A stretch of DNA of 64,000 nt, from the NCBI GenBank assembly GCA_019095985.1, contig CM032663.1, positions 34,079,411-34,143,410 on the forward strand, read 5' to 3'. This DNA comes from Streblospio benedicti (Eukaryota; Annelida; Polychaeta; Spionida; Spionidae). The position numbers and the translations under genes are program-made. Positions 34,701-49,700 of this stretch are shown here, piece by piece (position 1 is the stretch's first letter; the number at the start of each line of letters is the position of its first letter). The notes beneath the pieces are model-generated. The model ran no database searches and was not told the origin of the DNA. It worked only from the letters and a program-made list of their open reading frames with translations.

Positions 34701-37700
34701 GAGCCAGCAGTCTGGAAGAGGGGTAATATGTAAAGGTAATTGAGCTAGCTAAGAGCGTCTGGCTCTCAACTCTAATATGGGAAAAGGATAAGTGCAATAA
34801 GTATCGTATATACATAGTTTTGTTATTATGCTGGACTTGTTGAGAACAAATATTGGTAGACATTGTTGATTTTCTTCTAATTACTCAAAATATGATTATG
34901 TATGTCTTTAATAAAACACTGCCACTTGCATCCACACCTGGTATTTGCAGATTGACTATCTTCATACTTTGCTATTATTTATTTCCAAATGCAACATCGT
35001 AAGTGTAAACTGACACAGGTATACAATCATGAATTCACGTGTTACTTTCCTTCAATTGGTACAAGTCTATAACAAACCTGAGGCAGGGAGACTTTGGGGT
35101 CCGCGGTTTGCTGGCTGTAGACTCTGGCTGTGAGCGCTGCGATGACAACACCCGCCAACAGGAGGAGCCACGTGTAGCCGAGCCACGTCACCCACAGCAA
35201 GGCGTCAGTCTGCTCCGACAGGCGGCAGCTAGAATAGGAGTAGAATTGTATAGCATGTTGCTAGAATTAAGTAGACTAAATATAAGTGACAGCTAGAATA
35301 CTAGATTATCAGCTAAGTTACATGTAGCAAGTGCCTATCATATGCAGGTACAATGTACACAGTTATAGATCCAATAGATGTACATGTACTTAACTAGATG
35401 AACAGGAGACTACTGTAAAGTACTTACTACTGCTGCGGAGTCTCGTACACAAGGACGTCGATGATGAGGGCGATACACACGATCAGCAGCGGCAGCACTA
35501 CAAGGGATGGGGCACACAGTGTCATTTACACAGCAATATTAGAGGTGCACGTATAAAGAATATCACGTTACATAGAATTGATGTGAATATAACAAATTAC
35601 ACAAATGCAAATATAGAGCTTAATGAATTATATTGTCCATTTTCTAACAGATCGATTACACCAATATGCACAGCACAAAACATTGGTTTGCTTCAACTAA
35701 GCCACCACCACCCCATCCCCAAAAGAACAACTAAAAAAATAATATAGATTTGCATCAACTAAGCCACCACCAACCCATCCCCAAGGAACAACAAAAAAAT
35801 AATTTAGAAAAAAATAGAATAATAGTAAAAAAACAATGATGACTAAGGCAGTAACAACCTGTAGGCATTGCGCGTACTTTAAGTGTAGTTTGTACTTACG
35901 CCAGACAATGAGCATCCTCTTGAGCAGGAAGTGCGACTCGTAGGATATGAAGACGGCGACAGTGAGCTGGTAGTAAGTGAGCAGGTCCACCACACTCCAC
36001 AGCACTGTCACCTGCAACACGCGGACAAGGACTATGATGTGTCATTGTAATAGAAGGTTCAGATATCTAGTTCAGTTAAATCTAGTGTAAACAAGGGTCA
36101 TTGGTTTTGGTATTCACGCGCACTGTAAAAGAGGGCCATTGGTTTCGGTATTCACTGTAAAAAAAGGTCGTTGGTTAAAAAGTATAAGCTGTAAACGTGG
36201 GTCATTGTTCAGTTATTTAGTGTATGAAAGAGTAATGGCTTGAGACATCTATTATATAAAAGGGTCATTAATTGTGACAGCTGGTGTAAAGGAGGGTCAT
36301 TGCTTCTAATATTCGTAAAGTTGGAGACAGGATTTCTAAAGGATAATAATTGTATATAGAGGAGGAAGGATACCAAAACGAAACAAATACTATTACTACC
36401 AGAAATATTAACACAGTCTTATAGCTCCTAGATATAAAGAAAACTTGCTCGGCCACATCTATTCAAATATATAGTTCAGTCTACACATAGCACATAAATA
36501 ACACAGGTTCCTATCAATTCAATATTATACACAACATAATGTTTGTGCTGAGTCACGCACCTCTAGAGCGTAGTAGAGCAGGGCGTTGACCACCACACAA
36601 CCGGCCACGGAGTACTGGTCCACCAATGTAGCGCACACAAACATGATGTCCAGCAGCAGGTAGGCCAGGCACAGGTTGATGGTCACACGCCCACACCGGT
36701 CAGATCGCAAGAAGCTGGAAATAGTGTGGTCAGTTAGTGGTCAGTTGGTGGTTGGTTGGTCAGTGAATGATCAGTTGGCGGTTAGTTCATCATCACTGGG
36801 TTGTCTGTTGATGGTTAGTTGGTCAGAAGGCGGTCAGTTGATTGTTCCGCAAGGTCAGAGAGTGGTTGCTGGTCTCACATAATTCTGACCACAGGAAGCT
36901 GAAAACATAGTGACACCATAGTTGATGGTCAGTTATTTATGAGCTGGTAGGAGAGACACAGTGTGATGGTAATACGGTTGCACTTGTAAGTCTGTTTGAA
37001 GCTGTAGGTACAGTTTTCAGCGAGTGCCCCGTTGGTAGTGACAATGTAGTAAGTTGATCGTCAGTCTGTAGTTAGCAATAAGTAAGTAGGCTGGAAACAG
37101 AGCTCTGTCCAGACAATAGAAATATGGATATATAGCTCAGCTAAAAAGTATGTAAGTGAGATGCGAGATAGCTTTTTAGCAGCAAAATACGCGAGGAAGA
37201 GTTTTATGCAATGCTGCATCTGCCAAGCAGACAGAAGGACGTTGAAAATACAGTGACAAATCAACTGTCAGTTATTGGTGAGATGCAGTAAAAAATGGCA
37301 GTCAGACTGCAGGAATCTGGTTATATTGTTCCCAGCGAGTGTTCAGGAGATGGTAATTTGTGGCCAGCAGGAGGGCTGAACATAGAGTTATACACCAGCA
37401 TGGCGAGAGCTGATGTAAAACTACGATTTAGTGAGTGGTCACTTGTTGACAAAGTCGTCGTCAATTCATCTCGTACACGTAGCACATAATCCAGGAACAC
37501 GAACTCGAAGCATTCATATGGTGGGTAATAAAATTATTAAACAAAAGAGATAGAAACAAATGCCGTACATCGTAAGTTTCTAACACGATTTCAAATACAG
37601 ACTCCAATAAAGATTCATGTGTGCATGATTTGTGTGGTACTTTTTAGTAGGTGTATTGTTTTGTATTAACCAGCTGAGCGTACAATTGCATTTCAGGTAA

Positions 37701-40700
37701 AATATATACTGTGGCATTTAGAAATGTAAACTGGAAAAGCAGTACCCACCTTGTGACTGCAGTACTCTCTGACCTTTGTCTGCGGTCCACTTTTGTTCTG
37801 CTGAAATGAATGGTATGGAGAAAGTGAATGTAAAATAAAAATGAAATAAATCTAAATCTAACAGAATTGAGTGACAAGAGTAAAGGTGACATTGATACAC
37901 ATGTAGACACGTTCCTCTCGTACACATTCTTATACCCATTGCTTATCTGGCTAACTTATTATATCTATATTGTTTAATTCCAATGCTGTCATTTTTATAC
38001 CCCCACCCCCATCATCTGTTATGATGATTTAACTAATCGATAAGGATGTATTGTACCAGCCAATTCTGTATTTCCAACAAAGATCACGTCTTTAGGCTTA
38101 TCACTGAACATGGTCCCGTGTTCGACACCATACATTTTCAAACAAGCCATATGATATTATCACTTGCACGACACATGTTAATCCAGCAGCATCATGAAAT
38201 GGCACACAATCAACACTTACACATCAGGGAACATTGTGAACTCGCCATGTCGCCGCATAGCTCGGTGGTCTGGCCCCTGCAGGGTCCAGGAGTGCCTAGG
38301 AGGGACAAACGGGGCTGACTGTGGTGATGAATGTGGTTAGGTGAACTTGAAACTAACATAATATTAGGACATGTGGTTGAAATGTTGAATCGGGTAGCTT
38401 CTATACATGCATAATGCCATTCACTCTAGTTGAGTTAAGAAACAGACGCAGATTATTGTCTGAATTTTAGAAAATATTGCATGTGGCAAGGAGTTGTTTT
38501 CAACCTTCCAACATATCCTTATTATTTGCATTGACTTGGTTGGTTCAGTGATGTGAATGGCAATATACTTTTCAGACTGTTACAGGATAAAAGTGACGTA
38601 GAGAAAAATTACAGAACATAGAATATAGATAGAAAACTATAATAAGCACTAACAAATACATACCTCAAGAAGACGTTTGTCGAGGTAAATGATGTAACAT
38701 ATGCACATAGCTGGGTCCCAGAAAGTATATATTCCTTCAAATCTTTTAGATTTGATAAAACCCAAAATGTGCAAAAACTACTAACAAAAGCAGAACTACT
38801 CAAAGATATGTAAAATACAAACAGCAGCAACGTGTGCATTGTTACCCGTCAAAGCAGTACGAGTAAATCATGAAAAGAGAAACAATGAACATACATACCA
38901 ATGGTAGGTCCACTTAGTTACGGGCAGCTGCTGCTACAGTTTTGAAAGTAATGTAGAGCGAGTGCTGTGTTAAGAGTGCAGCCAGCAGACACCTACCTGA
39001 AGCAGCAGTAGGTGAGGAGGGTGATGAGCACGGCCAGCATGGACAGAGCGCACCCCACGTACACCACCACGTGACTCGCCGACCCCGGGGTCACGGCCAC
39101 AACAGGGCCTACGGACGGCTCCAGCACCTGTCAACCGTAGTATAGAAAAGTGATTTGTAAATAGTTTGAATGCGTGCAACTGTAGGACGTCCAGAGGTCA
39201 TGGTAGTGCCCCCAGATTGGTGTTATTCCTCAGAAAAAAAACAAATCTTGTTCATATTTTCTTTAGTATTCTTTTCATGTCCACGCTACTGCAAATAGCT
39301 GATCCCAAAGACCCCCAGAACAACGTGACTCACAGAGGCCTTTGGCACTCTCTGGCATCGATGATGCTGTATTCATCGGCCATCTTTGTTGGCATCCGGA
39401 CTTGGCAACTGGTGTGATGAAATAACGTAATTAGCTTAAGGTACTGAGGCTGGTGAATTCCCCATTAAGCATAGCCTACATCATCAACACCATCGTTTGA
39501 CTCAATGACCCAGGTAACATACCCACAATAAGCCACGCAACAGCTCAAAACCTGACTTAAGATAAGAAACTCTCAAAGAACCACCGAAGGGGCTGGTCTC
39601 AAATAGTATATGGTCTCAATAGTGTGGCAATCTCTTTATGATGACTTGGGGCCACGGCGTATGCTTTTTATCAGAGAGGCTGTCCCTTTATATATGTGGT
39701 CTATGTTGGCGGCTCTACTGTACATGGATCTAGAGTGCAGAGGTCGAACAAAATTATCTGCGTATTGTTACCGTGAGTGTGGAGAAGCTGGTGAGGTGAT
39801 CAGCCTGACAGCGCGTGTAGTTGGCGCCTCTCTCCACCACCGCCACGCCCTCCACCGACCACGCCGAGCCTAACCACGTGTGCGCACGGGGGTATGAGGA
39901 GATCATGGGATGAAAGTAAAATGAAAGATTGTGGATGTGCATGTAAGATGGCAATGTGTTGTGGCTTATAGTCTTCTTTCACTTGTCTATCAGAGGTCTG
40001 ATATGACTAGACAGCCATGAAAGGCTTGAAAGCTGATATATGCATGCATTTAACTTTTAAGTGAAGCTCTTACTTAATATATGTTACAAATGAATTTACT
40101 GTATGATTTGAATGGCAATTTACCTTACGCCTTGTACAAGCACCAAGAATACATATGTGCCCAATGTCCTGCAAGAGTTACTTCACATGATTTTGAAAAG
40201 CAAATGCTCCAGGTCTCTAGTGCTGTTACCGTAAATTAAGAATGTAAAAAGCCCTCGCCATTAGGATACATATAGATCCATGACTCACCTTTCTCGTCCC
40301 AGAAAACGCAGTTCGTCTTGTATCCTCTCTGTGCAGCATGTGCGAGTAAAGCAGGGTGTAAGTAATTGTCTATACTGCTGAGGCCATAACTGAATGTTTG
40401 TTTAATCATATTCGAGACAATCTATTTTTATACACACAGTCAAACACAGACAATATGAACGGTACCATTACAGAAGGCTCATGTCACAATTTGATGGTAA
40501 ATGCAAAATTAGTTGGTTCTATGTGATTTATTTTTGTAAAGTAAATATGTGCATGAGAATCTATTTAAAAGGCAACACATAGATATGTACATGTACCTTT
40601 TACTAAACAACCAGAAATAATAGGCTACGATTTTCAAAATTCAAATCACCTGGTTAGGTATGGTGTAGTTGACGGGACTGGTTAGGTTGGTGAGCTGCCT

Positions 40701-43700
40701 GCCCTTCACACTGAGGGAGACCACCGGCCTGTCCCCGGCTCCCTCCGCGGGGTCCCCCACGAACAAGCGAGAGTTGCTGAAGGACGCAAACTGCAGCCGA
40801 CTTGACGGTGAATCCAGAATGGACGAGTCAAAGGTCATCTCAGGGTCACCCTGTAGAATTGAGCACAAAATATACACGGTGAATAGCTGTTTATAAGTGC
40901 AATGGCCAATATACAACGTTAAAAGAGTCAAAAACGGCCTTGGCTATGATTTGTACAATAACTGATTTTCTAAACGCAAGATTTAAGGGGAAAATGTAAA
41001 CTAAGGAAAGTTGATATTGTACGGAAGTTTTCAAAATTTCCACTTGGTTTATAACATCATGTTATGTCACCTGACATCCTTTTTCTGTGTTGCCAAAAAC
41101 ATGCGTTGCGTTGTGTTCATTTTGTACAGTATGTGAACGATAGAAATAAAAACAACATTCCACGCCCGCAGACCACCACCCACCTGGTACTCTGGCACCA
41201 GGAGCCTGACGTCGCCCCCACCACTGCCCACGTCCATGGCCCTGAGCCGCAGGTTCGTCATTCTGATGTCCATCTCCTCCCCCGGGCCCAGCTCCATCTC
41301 TCCTGCCAGGTCATCCAAACTCCTCCGTATTCTGGAACAACATTATCATAAAATTATACATATGGATATTGGCTGCCTCATTATGCACCATCTTTCCTTA
41401 TGGAAATGATGATTGAATGCACGCAAACACCATGATATAACTACGGGTATTGTCATAGACTAAGACGCAGACATATAGGTCGGAAGTTCTTCCGCAAGAT
41501 GTAATTTAAATTGGTTCTTTTGCGCAATGTAGCGGTCACTGGATCATGCTAACCAACACGTTTTCGTCCGACCAGAAAATGGCGTGAGTTTAGTCAATTT
41601 GTTGTCGAGTACGGCTTTTGACTTGCACCGTCGGAGGTTCCCTCGTAGACAGTGAAATATAACCCTTAGTAGCTCTTGTTTTTTTATCAGAACGTTCATA
41701 TTTACAGTTAAGTATATAATAACAAGATTGTCTAGTTTCTTATTTTCACCATGATAAATAAGGATACATACAGCATCAAGTTCGATTTTGACCAATTCGA
41801 GTAATCGTCGATTCATTTGACAGCTTCCACGGGCGATTTAAAATGTCGTATTATATCAGTAGTAATTTTAATTGTATCTACGTTTTATGGAAGATACACA
41901 CGAAAACACAACATGAACCATCCATATTTCATCATAATATATATTTTTACTTACAATATTACGGACCAAAAATGTGTTCAAACTTTGATTTCTTCAGCGG
42001 CGTGGACTTTGACAGGCATCACTTGATCACCTGACAAAAACACCATTCGTTTTGATAGAAATACTACATATCTGACGCCCAAATTTCTTGGGTAGTTTGC
42101 GAAACGCCTTATCTGTGATCCGGTATGCAAGATACAATAAGATGACGCATGGATGACGAAAAATATGATAATTATTCTTTAAAAAAAAATTAAGTTCGTC
42201 ACATCCATGGATAATCTTACCAAAAACCGGTGATTCCCGGAAATTAGCCTTGCGCAGGGCGCTGCGTTGAGTTATATTCGGAACAGCGCTCTCAATGATG
42301 AAGGATTCAAGCCGTTTATATAGTTGTCCTCGCCTGCTGATAGTGTCAGTACACGTTTTAGGATAAAGCAACTATTTCTTCGTTTCAACTTTTATTAAAT
42401 ACTAGCATTTCCTGTCTCCTACAAAGACATAACGCACGCAGCAACAGAGACAAACGCACGCAGCAACACACGCAGCAACAACGGTGGCTAAAGTCGCACG
42501 TAGGAACAGACAAACATAACGCACGCAGCATTTCCAAACCCGTGAGACAGACGCACGCAGCAACAGTGAAACATAACGCACGCAGCAACAATGAACCGGA
42601 AGTTCACTGTAAATAAAAAACAATCATTTTTACTCAATTTTTGATGGTAAGTCAGTTTTCTCGTCAATACTGATGAAAGCAAGTGCACGAAGAACAAATA
42701 AACCCATAGAAGGTGATTTCCCATAAAGTTCAGCACTCAAAATGCGTGAAAGTGCCCCAGGAAAGTGTTGCAGGCGAATTTAAAAAAAAAAAAAAAAAAA
42801 AAATATGGCCACGCCCATCTCTTTGTAATTATATATAGATACTAAATGCAATTGTTTATAGTTAATTTTACTATGGAACGAAAGGAAACTGTATTATCTG
42901 TGATGAATGTACGTGAGAATGCTGATGTCTAAAGTTTTATTGAGCTGTGTGCATTCAAAATGTATTGCGCAATTTCTCCCGTAAGCATAACATTGCGACG
43001 GCTGGTATCATCGCTTGCTTTATAATCAAGTTAAGTGTAGTTTGCTTGTCACGGTAGTTATCTGTTCTCTTGACTTTCATCCCCATATTCACATTTATTG
43101 GCAAATGCTTGCGCTTTATGCATATGAATTATGCATACACATATTAAAGGAAGTACAAAAAATAAGAACATTGGGTAAAAGTATAACTTTTTTTGCTCAC
43201 GGTGCAGAAAATTATTAGTGATGACACATGCATACAGGATGTTGACCGACGATAGTGTTAAACACCCACCTCCTAGCTGCCTGGCTCTGTGACTGGCTCT
43301 CTGTAATGGCTGTCTGTCTGGCTGCCATGGTCTGGCTGATTATGTGGGTCACATTTGAAGCCATCTGAAACAAGCAAACAACGGGAGAGCGTAATATATG
43401 TAACCTATATGCTTTCAGTGGAATGTCACTACAATGATACAATGATACCTGATTGGATGACGAATAACGAGTTTATATGATTCCTTTGCAACATCCTTAG
43501 CTTTGCCCTAGCAGGATGTGCCCCCAAATAGATTAAGAAATTGAGGATGTTAGTGATTCGTGCCTTTCAAATTGAACACATATTCACATTTTTTCTTCGT
43601 CCAAAACGAACAGCTCAATATTACCTGGTTGTCTTTGTTAGATAGATGTATACAGTAGAAATTCTCTATCATGGGGATCCAAAGGGAGCGCCCCCCCTCT

Positions 43701-46700
43701 TCCCACCTCCATTTTATTTGCCACCAAAATGTGTCATTTTTATAGAGTTCTTATCCCTTGCGTGTCCTCAAAGCTCCTATCAAAAGACATGTTCCACAAC
43801 TCACATCCAATGATTCCGTTTCGTTTTTTGCTAGTAATCCGCCTGCAAGTGCGCAGCCAGGCATTATATATTAGCTCTGCCATGCTATAGACTAACCTGA
43901 GGTAGGCAATGATTTTACAGATAGAAATGAAGCATACGTGTTCAAATATCTAACTGCAATTGCTTTGCTCCACTCATTTAGCTACATTTTATATTTTAGA
44001 TATAATTGTTTGCTGGAAGCAGTGTTGATTTTTCCAAACAACTGAACCAATTTTGTTGATACGGATACATATCAGACCATGAGCGCAAACGAAATACGTA
44101 ACAACGCACGGTATTAACAAGAAATTGAAATTGTTGAAGTGAAGTCAATAAACTATCAAATTGAAGATATTCAAAATAAGCATTTTCCTATTGGATCCTA
44201 TATGGTCTCAATCTAACTCATAATGCTGTGCACTGATTTAGCAAAAGTACGTTGCATAGCAGCAGGATTTATCTTCAATCTCGAGTTGATGTTCAAGCCA
44301 CAACAAAATTCATTGGTTTGGAATTTTTCAAGTAATCCAGAGTCCAAGGAATCGACGACAATTGGCCCTTTGCAGCAAATCATCAATATTCTACCCACTA
44401 ACAGTGACAGTGAACTTACCCAATCCTTGACTTCTTGCCAGGATCTTGAGAAACCTCTTTATGATGAGCACTACACAACAATGTACATGTACCTAAACAT
44501 TGTTGGTATATTTGGGCCTCACCTGGCGGTCCTTGGTGGCATAGGGAAGCAATGTGTTGACACCAGCAGCCACCCTGGTCACGTGCTCAGCTGTCATTGA
44601 GGCCGGGTCATTGGTCAGGGCCAGGAGGTCACGCATCACAACTGCTGCCCCTGCCGTGCCGGCCTAGAACATGGTACAGCGGGTAATGGGTTGAACATGA
44701 TGTTACAAATTATTTTAGTCTACTTTACTTTAGATTAATCTGTTTATTTTAGAGGAATAATCATCTTATTCAATGTTTGAGGTGTATGTGTCATAAAACT
44801 ACACGTGAATAAGAAACAAAGAAAGCCATATCGAGCTAATTATTCATCATCACCCACCTCCAAACAATTGGAGTAGTCAGGTTCAAACCAGAGCACTGCG
44901 TTTTCGCTGGTCACCCGGCAGTTTCTATACACCATGTTATCACTGCTGCCAGCGCGGGCTCCGTACACACAGGAGAGGTTGGCGGTCCGGCTGTGTTGCA
45001 GCAGTGGCCACTCATACAGCCCAAACTGACCCTCAGTCGTGTCAGGCTCACAAAAACCTGAAGTAAAAGAATGGTATTATTCATTATATGCCATTGAAGC
45101 ATGGTGATATTCTTTTGGTTGGAGTGGAGACAAGTGGTAACAAATGTTCTATAGTAAGTGACTGAAAATTGCACCACATTAGTTGAAAATTTTGTTATTG
45201 ATTGACTTGTTACGGGTTTGGGTCAAGCAATGTATGTATATGAATGATATGGTTAGAATGATTATATGAATATGTATGATGAATAGATACTATGTGATTG
45301 TGAAATGTAATCAATGATAATCATATGGCATGCATATTCCAGCTTCACTAAATTCACGTCTCAACTTATACCAAATATGGTTTGTATTGGATGGTACATA
45401 ATATGTAGAGAAACGTACCAACATCACTGCAAGTGTTGCCATAGTAACCGGGTAGGCACGTGCAGATAAAACCATTCTCTCCATCCGTGCAGCTTCCTCC
45501 ATATAGGCACGGGGCAGATGCGCATTCATCTATATTCACCTCACACTGAGTTCCTACAGGAACAACAATCATAAATGCTATGAATAATCTTCCTATTAAA
45601 AAGGCGAATATAAGGTATTGGAGAATGGAAAGATGGAAAATTCGTACTACTCTACTGATCTTTATTCCATAATATTCCTTATGAGCTACAACATTGGCAC
45701 TAATCAATTATTATGGTTAATGAGCACTAACCTTTACTAACCTTATAAAAATCTTATAGAAATACACGATGAGAAATATTGAGTCATTCATTTACAATAT
45801 GTAAAGAAGTAAGTACAATCATTGATCAAATACGCGGTATCTATTACCATGCCTACACAAGTACCCAGTGCTTACTGAATTTGAGAAGGTCCCTTTTTGT
45901 TGTACTCAAGTGCAAGAAACTGATCACATTACAATGTGCAACAATTAACGTAGAACAGTCTTTCACCAACAGCATAATTATCAAATGTAGTGAAGAATAC
46001 AGATGTTCATCTCCTCTATGACCATGAGTATGCTGTACATGTAAAATGTATCTATGTCACGAATTACTAATAATTCTAGTCCAAATATGTGCATCGTGCA
46101 GACAGCAGAACTCAGGATATCTCAGAAACATGCAGATATCATAAAACGATAGCTTTAAACTGTTTGAATGAACATGTATACGTTGTGTAGGTCAAAACAT
46201 CAACTTCTCCCAGTTACCTGTGTATCCAGCTCTGCAGAAACATCGGAACGCGTCCAGGAGATTCTCGCAAACAGCCCCATTCTGACAGGGACGTGAATCG
46301 CACTCGTTGACTTCTATCTCGCAAGTGTCCCCAATGAAGCCAGATTGACACGTGCAGGAGAACCCATCTACCAGATCATTGCACCTGATGGCATTCATGC
46401 ATGGCTGGGATTCACATTCATCAATATTGTCGTTACACTGTTTGCCGTAAAACCCTTCCATGCAGATGCACATGTAGTCATTGACCAGGTCAATGCAGGT
46501 CGCACCTCTTCTGCATGGCTGCGACTGGCATTCATTGGTCTCAGTCTGACAGCGTGAGCCTACAAAGCCTGCGACACAGTTACATTTGTAGGCATTTGCA
46601 AGGTTCTCACATGTTGCTCCATTTTGGCAAGGTGATGATGCACATTCATTGATGTCCACCTCACAGCGAGACCCAAGGAAGCCGGGCAGACACTCACATC

Positions 46701-49700
46701 GGAAGCCATTCAGTAGATTTACACAAGCCCCAGAGTTCGCACATGGAGACGATGTACATTCATCAATGTCATTAGCACAAGTCTTTCCTGTAAATCCAGG
46801 TTGGCAATTACAGAGGAAGCCATTGACCTGGTCTATACACCGTCCACTGTTTTGGCAAGGTCTGGTCACACAGTCATCTATATTGGTTTCACAAAAGTCT
46901 CCTTCATAACCAGCTCGACAGGAGCACCGATATCGGTTAGCCTCATCAATACATTGTGCTTGGTTCTGACAAGGGTTTGAGTCACACTCATTTCTGTTAA
47001 TCTCACAGTTTGTGCCTTGGAAACCCTCCGGACATGCACAGATGTACAAGTCGAGAAAGTCATAGCAGGGTGCCGCGTTCTTACAAGGGTTGGACAAGCA
47101 CTCATTGATTTCCTGCTCACATTTGACACCAGTGTATCCAGCTTTGCAACTGCAAACATACTCGTTGGGCAAATCAACACAGTTCCCATTGGGACCACAG
47201 GGGATTTGATATGCAATCATCAATATCAATTTGGCAGTTTATCCCAGTGTAACCAACAGCGCACACACACCTGTAAGCTGCCACCAAATCAATGCAGCTT
47301 CCTCCATGTTCACAAGGCTGACTGGCGCACTCATCAATCTGAAGCTCACAGTTCGATCCTCGGTATCCAGCCACACACTCACACAAATAGGAGTTTATGG
47401 CATCCGAGCACCTCGCTCCATTCCTGCAAGGAGCGGACTGGCACTCATCTGTGTTAATCTGGCAGAAAGTGCCAGACCAGCCTGGTGTGCACTCACACAC
47501 ATAGCCATTGATCTTATCAACACAAAAGGCCCCATTCTGACAGCGACTAGTAGAACATTCGTCAATATTATTCTGACACTGAAGCCCAGAAAATCCCTCT
47601 CCACAGTTACAGTTGTAACCGTTAATCTCATCTACACACTGGCCGCCATTTTTACATGGCAGCGAGAGACATTCATCGATATTATTGTCACATAATGTCC
47701 CCGTGAAACCTGCAGTACACATGCACTTGAATTGGTTGACCTGGTCTAGGCAGGTTGAGAGAGGATGACAAGGAGAGGAGCTGCACTCATTAAAATCGAC
47801 CTCACAGTTAAGGCTGGTATATCCTGGAGCACAGAGGCAGGAGTACATGTTAACACCATCAATGCATGAACCTCCATTTTGGCAGGGAGAAGAGCTACAT
47901 TCATTCACATTGGTTTCACAGTTCACACCAGTGAATCCTGCACGACATGAACAAAAGTATGAATTGATGCCATCACGGCAAGTAGCCATATTGAGACATC
48001 GGTTTGGAGTGCAATCGTCAGAGTTAATTTCACATACTGGACCAAAGAAACCAAGGGGACATTTGCAGCTGTAACTGTTTTGCCCGTCAATACAAGTGGC
48101 ATTATTCAGACATGGAGAAGACTGGCATTCATTCACATTTGTTTCACAATGATTGCCAACAAATCCTCGCGGGCAAGTACAAATGTACCCATTGACTTGA
48201 TCATCACAAGTGCCATTGTTTAAGCAGGGTTCTGAAATACATTCATTTATATTGACTTCACAGAAGGTACCATTGAAGCCGTTATTACAAACACACGAAT
48301 AGCCATTCACGTCGTCCTCACATAGAGCAAAGTTTCTGCAAGGAGAAGACACACATTCATTTATATTTGTCTCACAATGCACTCCTGTGTAGCCAAGAGG
48401 GCACGTGCATCTATAACCATTAATAAGATCAGTACATGTTCCATTATACCTGCAAGGATTGCTGAGGCATTCATTTACTTCTGTGCTGCAATGCACACCG
48501 GTAAAACCAGCACTACACAAACACTGGTAGGAATTTACCAGATCAACACATGTGGCATTGTTGAAACAAGGCTGTGAAAGACACTCTTCAATTTCAACTG
48601 CACAATTGGTCCCATTATAACCTGGAGAGCAATGACACTCGTAGCCATTAATCAAATCGCGACAAGTAGAATCATGCAAGCACGGCTCGGAGCCACATTC
48701 GTCAACATTTCTCTCACAAATAAGTCCAGTGTAGCCACTGGCACATTGACATGTGAACCTGTTCACCAGATTTAGGCACTGGGCATTGTTAAGGCATGGC
48801 ATGGAGATGCATTCATTGATCTCAACCCCGCAATTGCTACCTGTGTATCCAGGCACACACAGACAGTCATAGCCGTTCACTTTATCCACACAGGTGCCCT
48901 GGTTGTCACACGGAGAACTTGCGCACTCGTTAATCTGAACCTCACACAAGTCGCCATGGAAACCTGGTTTACAGTAGCAGGCATATGTGTTGCTCACTTT
49001 GATATCCATGGATACAGAACCATTCATGGTTATCGTTGTGTCATGGAGTGCATTTGGGTTATAATTTGGCGTTATATCCCTGAGAACACAGTTGCCTTGG
49101 TTCCGGCACGGGTCCTCAGAGCAGAACTCGTAGTTCTGACAGTTTGATCCGAATAGGTGCATTGGGCAGGTGCACTGGTATGTAGTATTTGAGAGTCGAG
49201 TGCATGCCCCTGTGTTGAGGCAGGGTTGTCTATAGCATGGATTAAAGTTCTCACAAAGTTGACCAAAAAAGCCTTCTATACACTCACAGGTAAAACTATC
49301 ACTGACATTTGCACAAGTGCCAAAATTCTGACACGGATTCTCAACACATGTATTGTAGTTCTCACAGTTAGCCCCATAATAGCCATTTCTACAAGAGCAC
49401 TGGTAAACACGGTCTCCACTGCTACTGCAACTGCCACCATTTTCACACACGCCCACAATGCTGCAGGGATTAAAGTACTCGCAATTTTGGCCATAGTATC
49501 CCTTTTCGCAGAAGCATGTGAAATTATAGCTTGCTGGGTGCGTGCAGTTGCCTCCATTTTGGCATGGTCCACTAACGCAAGGGTTAAAGTCTTGGCAATC
49601 ATTGCCATAATACCCAGCCTTGCACAGACACGTATATTGTGAATCAGATACATTCGTGCATGAGATAGAATTCTGGCATGGTTGCAGAGAGCACATATCA

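Noticed and set aside
38200-38300. Possible extra receptor exon between TM1 and TM2
   Set aside because: It has acceptor- and donor-like ends, but TM1 (phase 2, ending TGC TTC AG) joins directly to the TM2 exon at 36714, giving the normal loop. The extra exon would add an unexpected Cys-rich piece.
42027-42371. 114-residue minus-strand open frame in a receptor intron
   Set aside because: No recognised domain, no splice sites in phase with the neighbours, and GAIN exons 20 and 21 join well without it.
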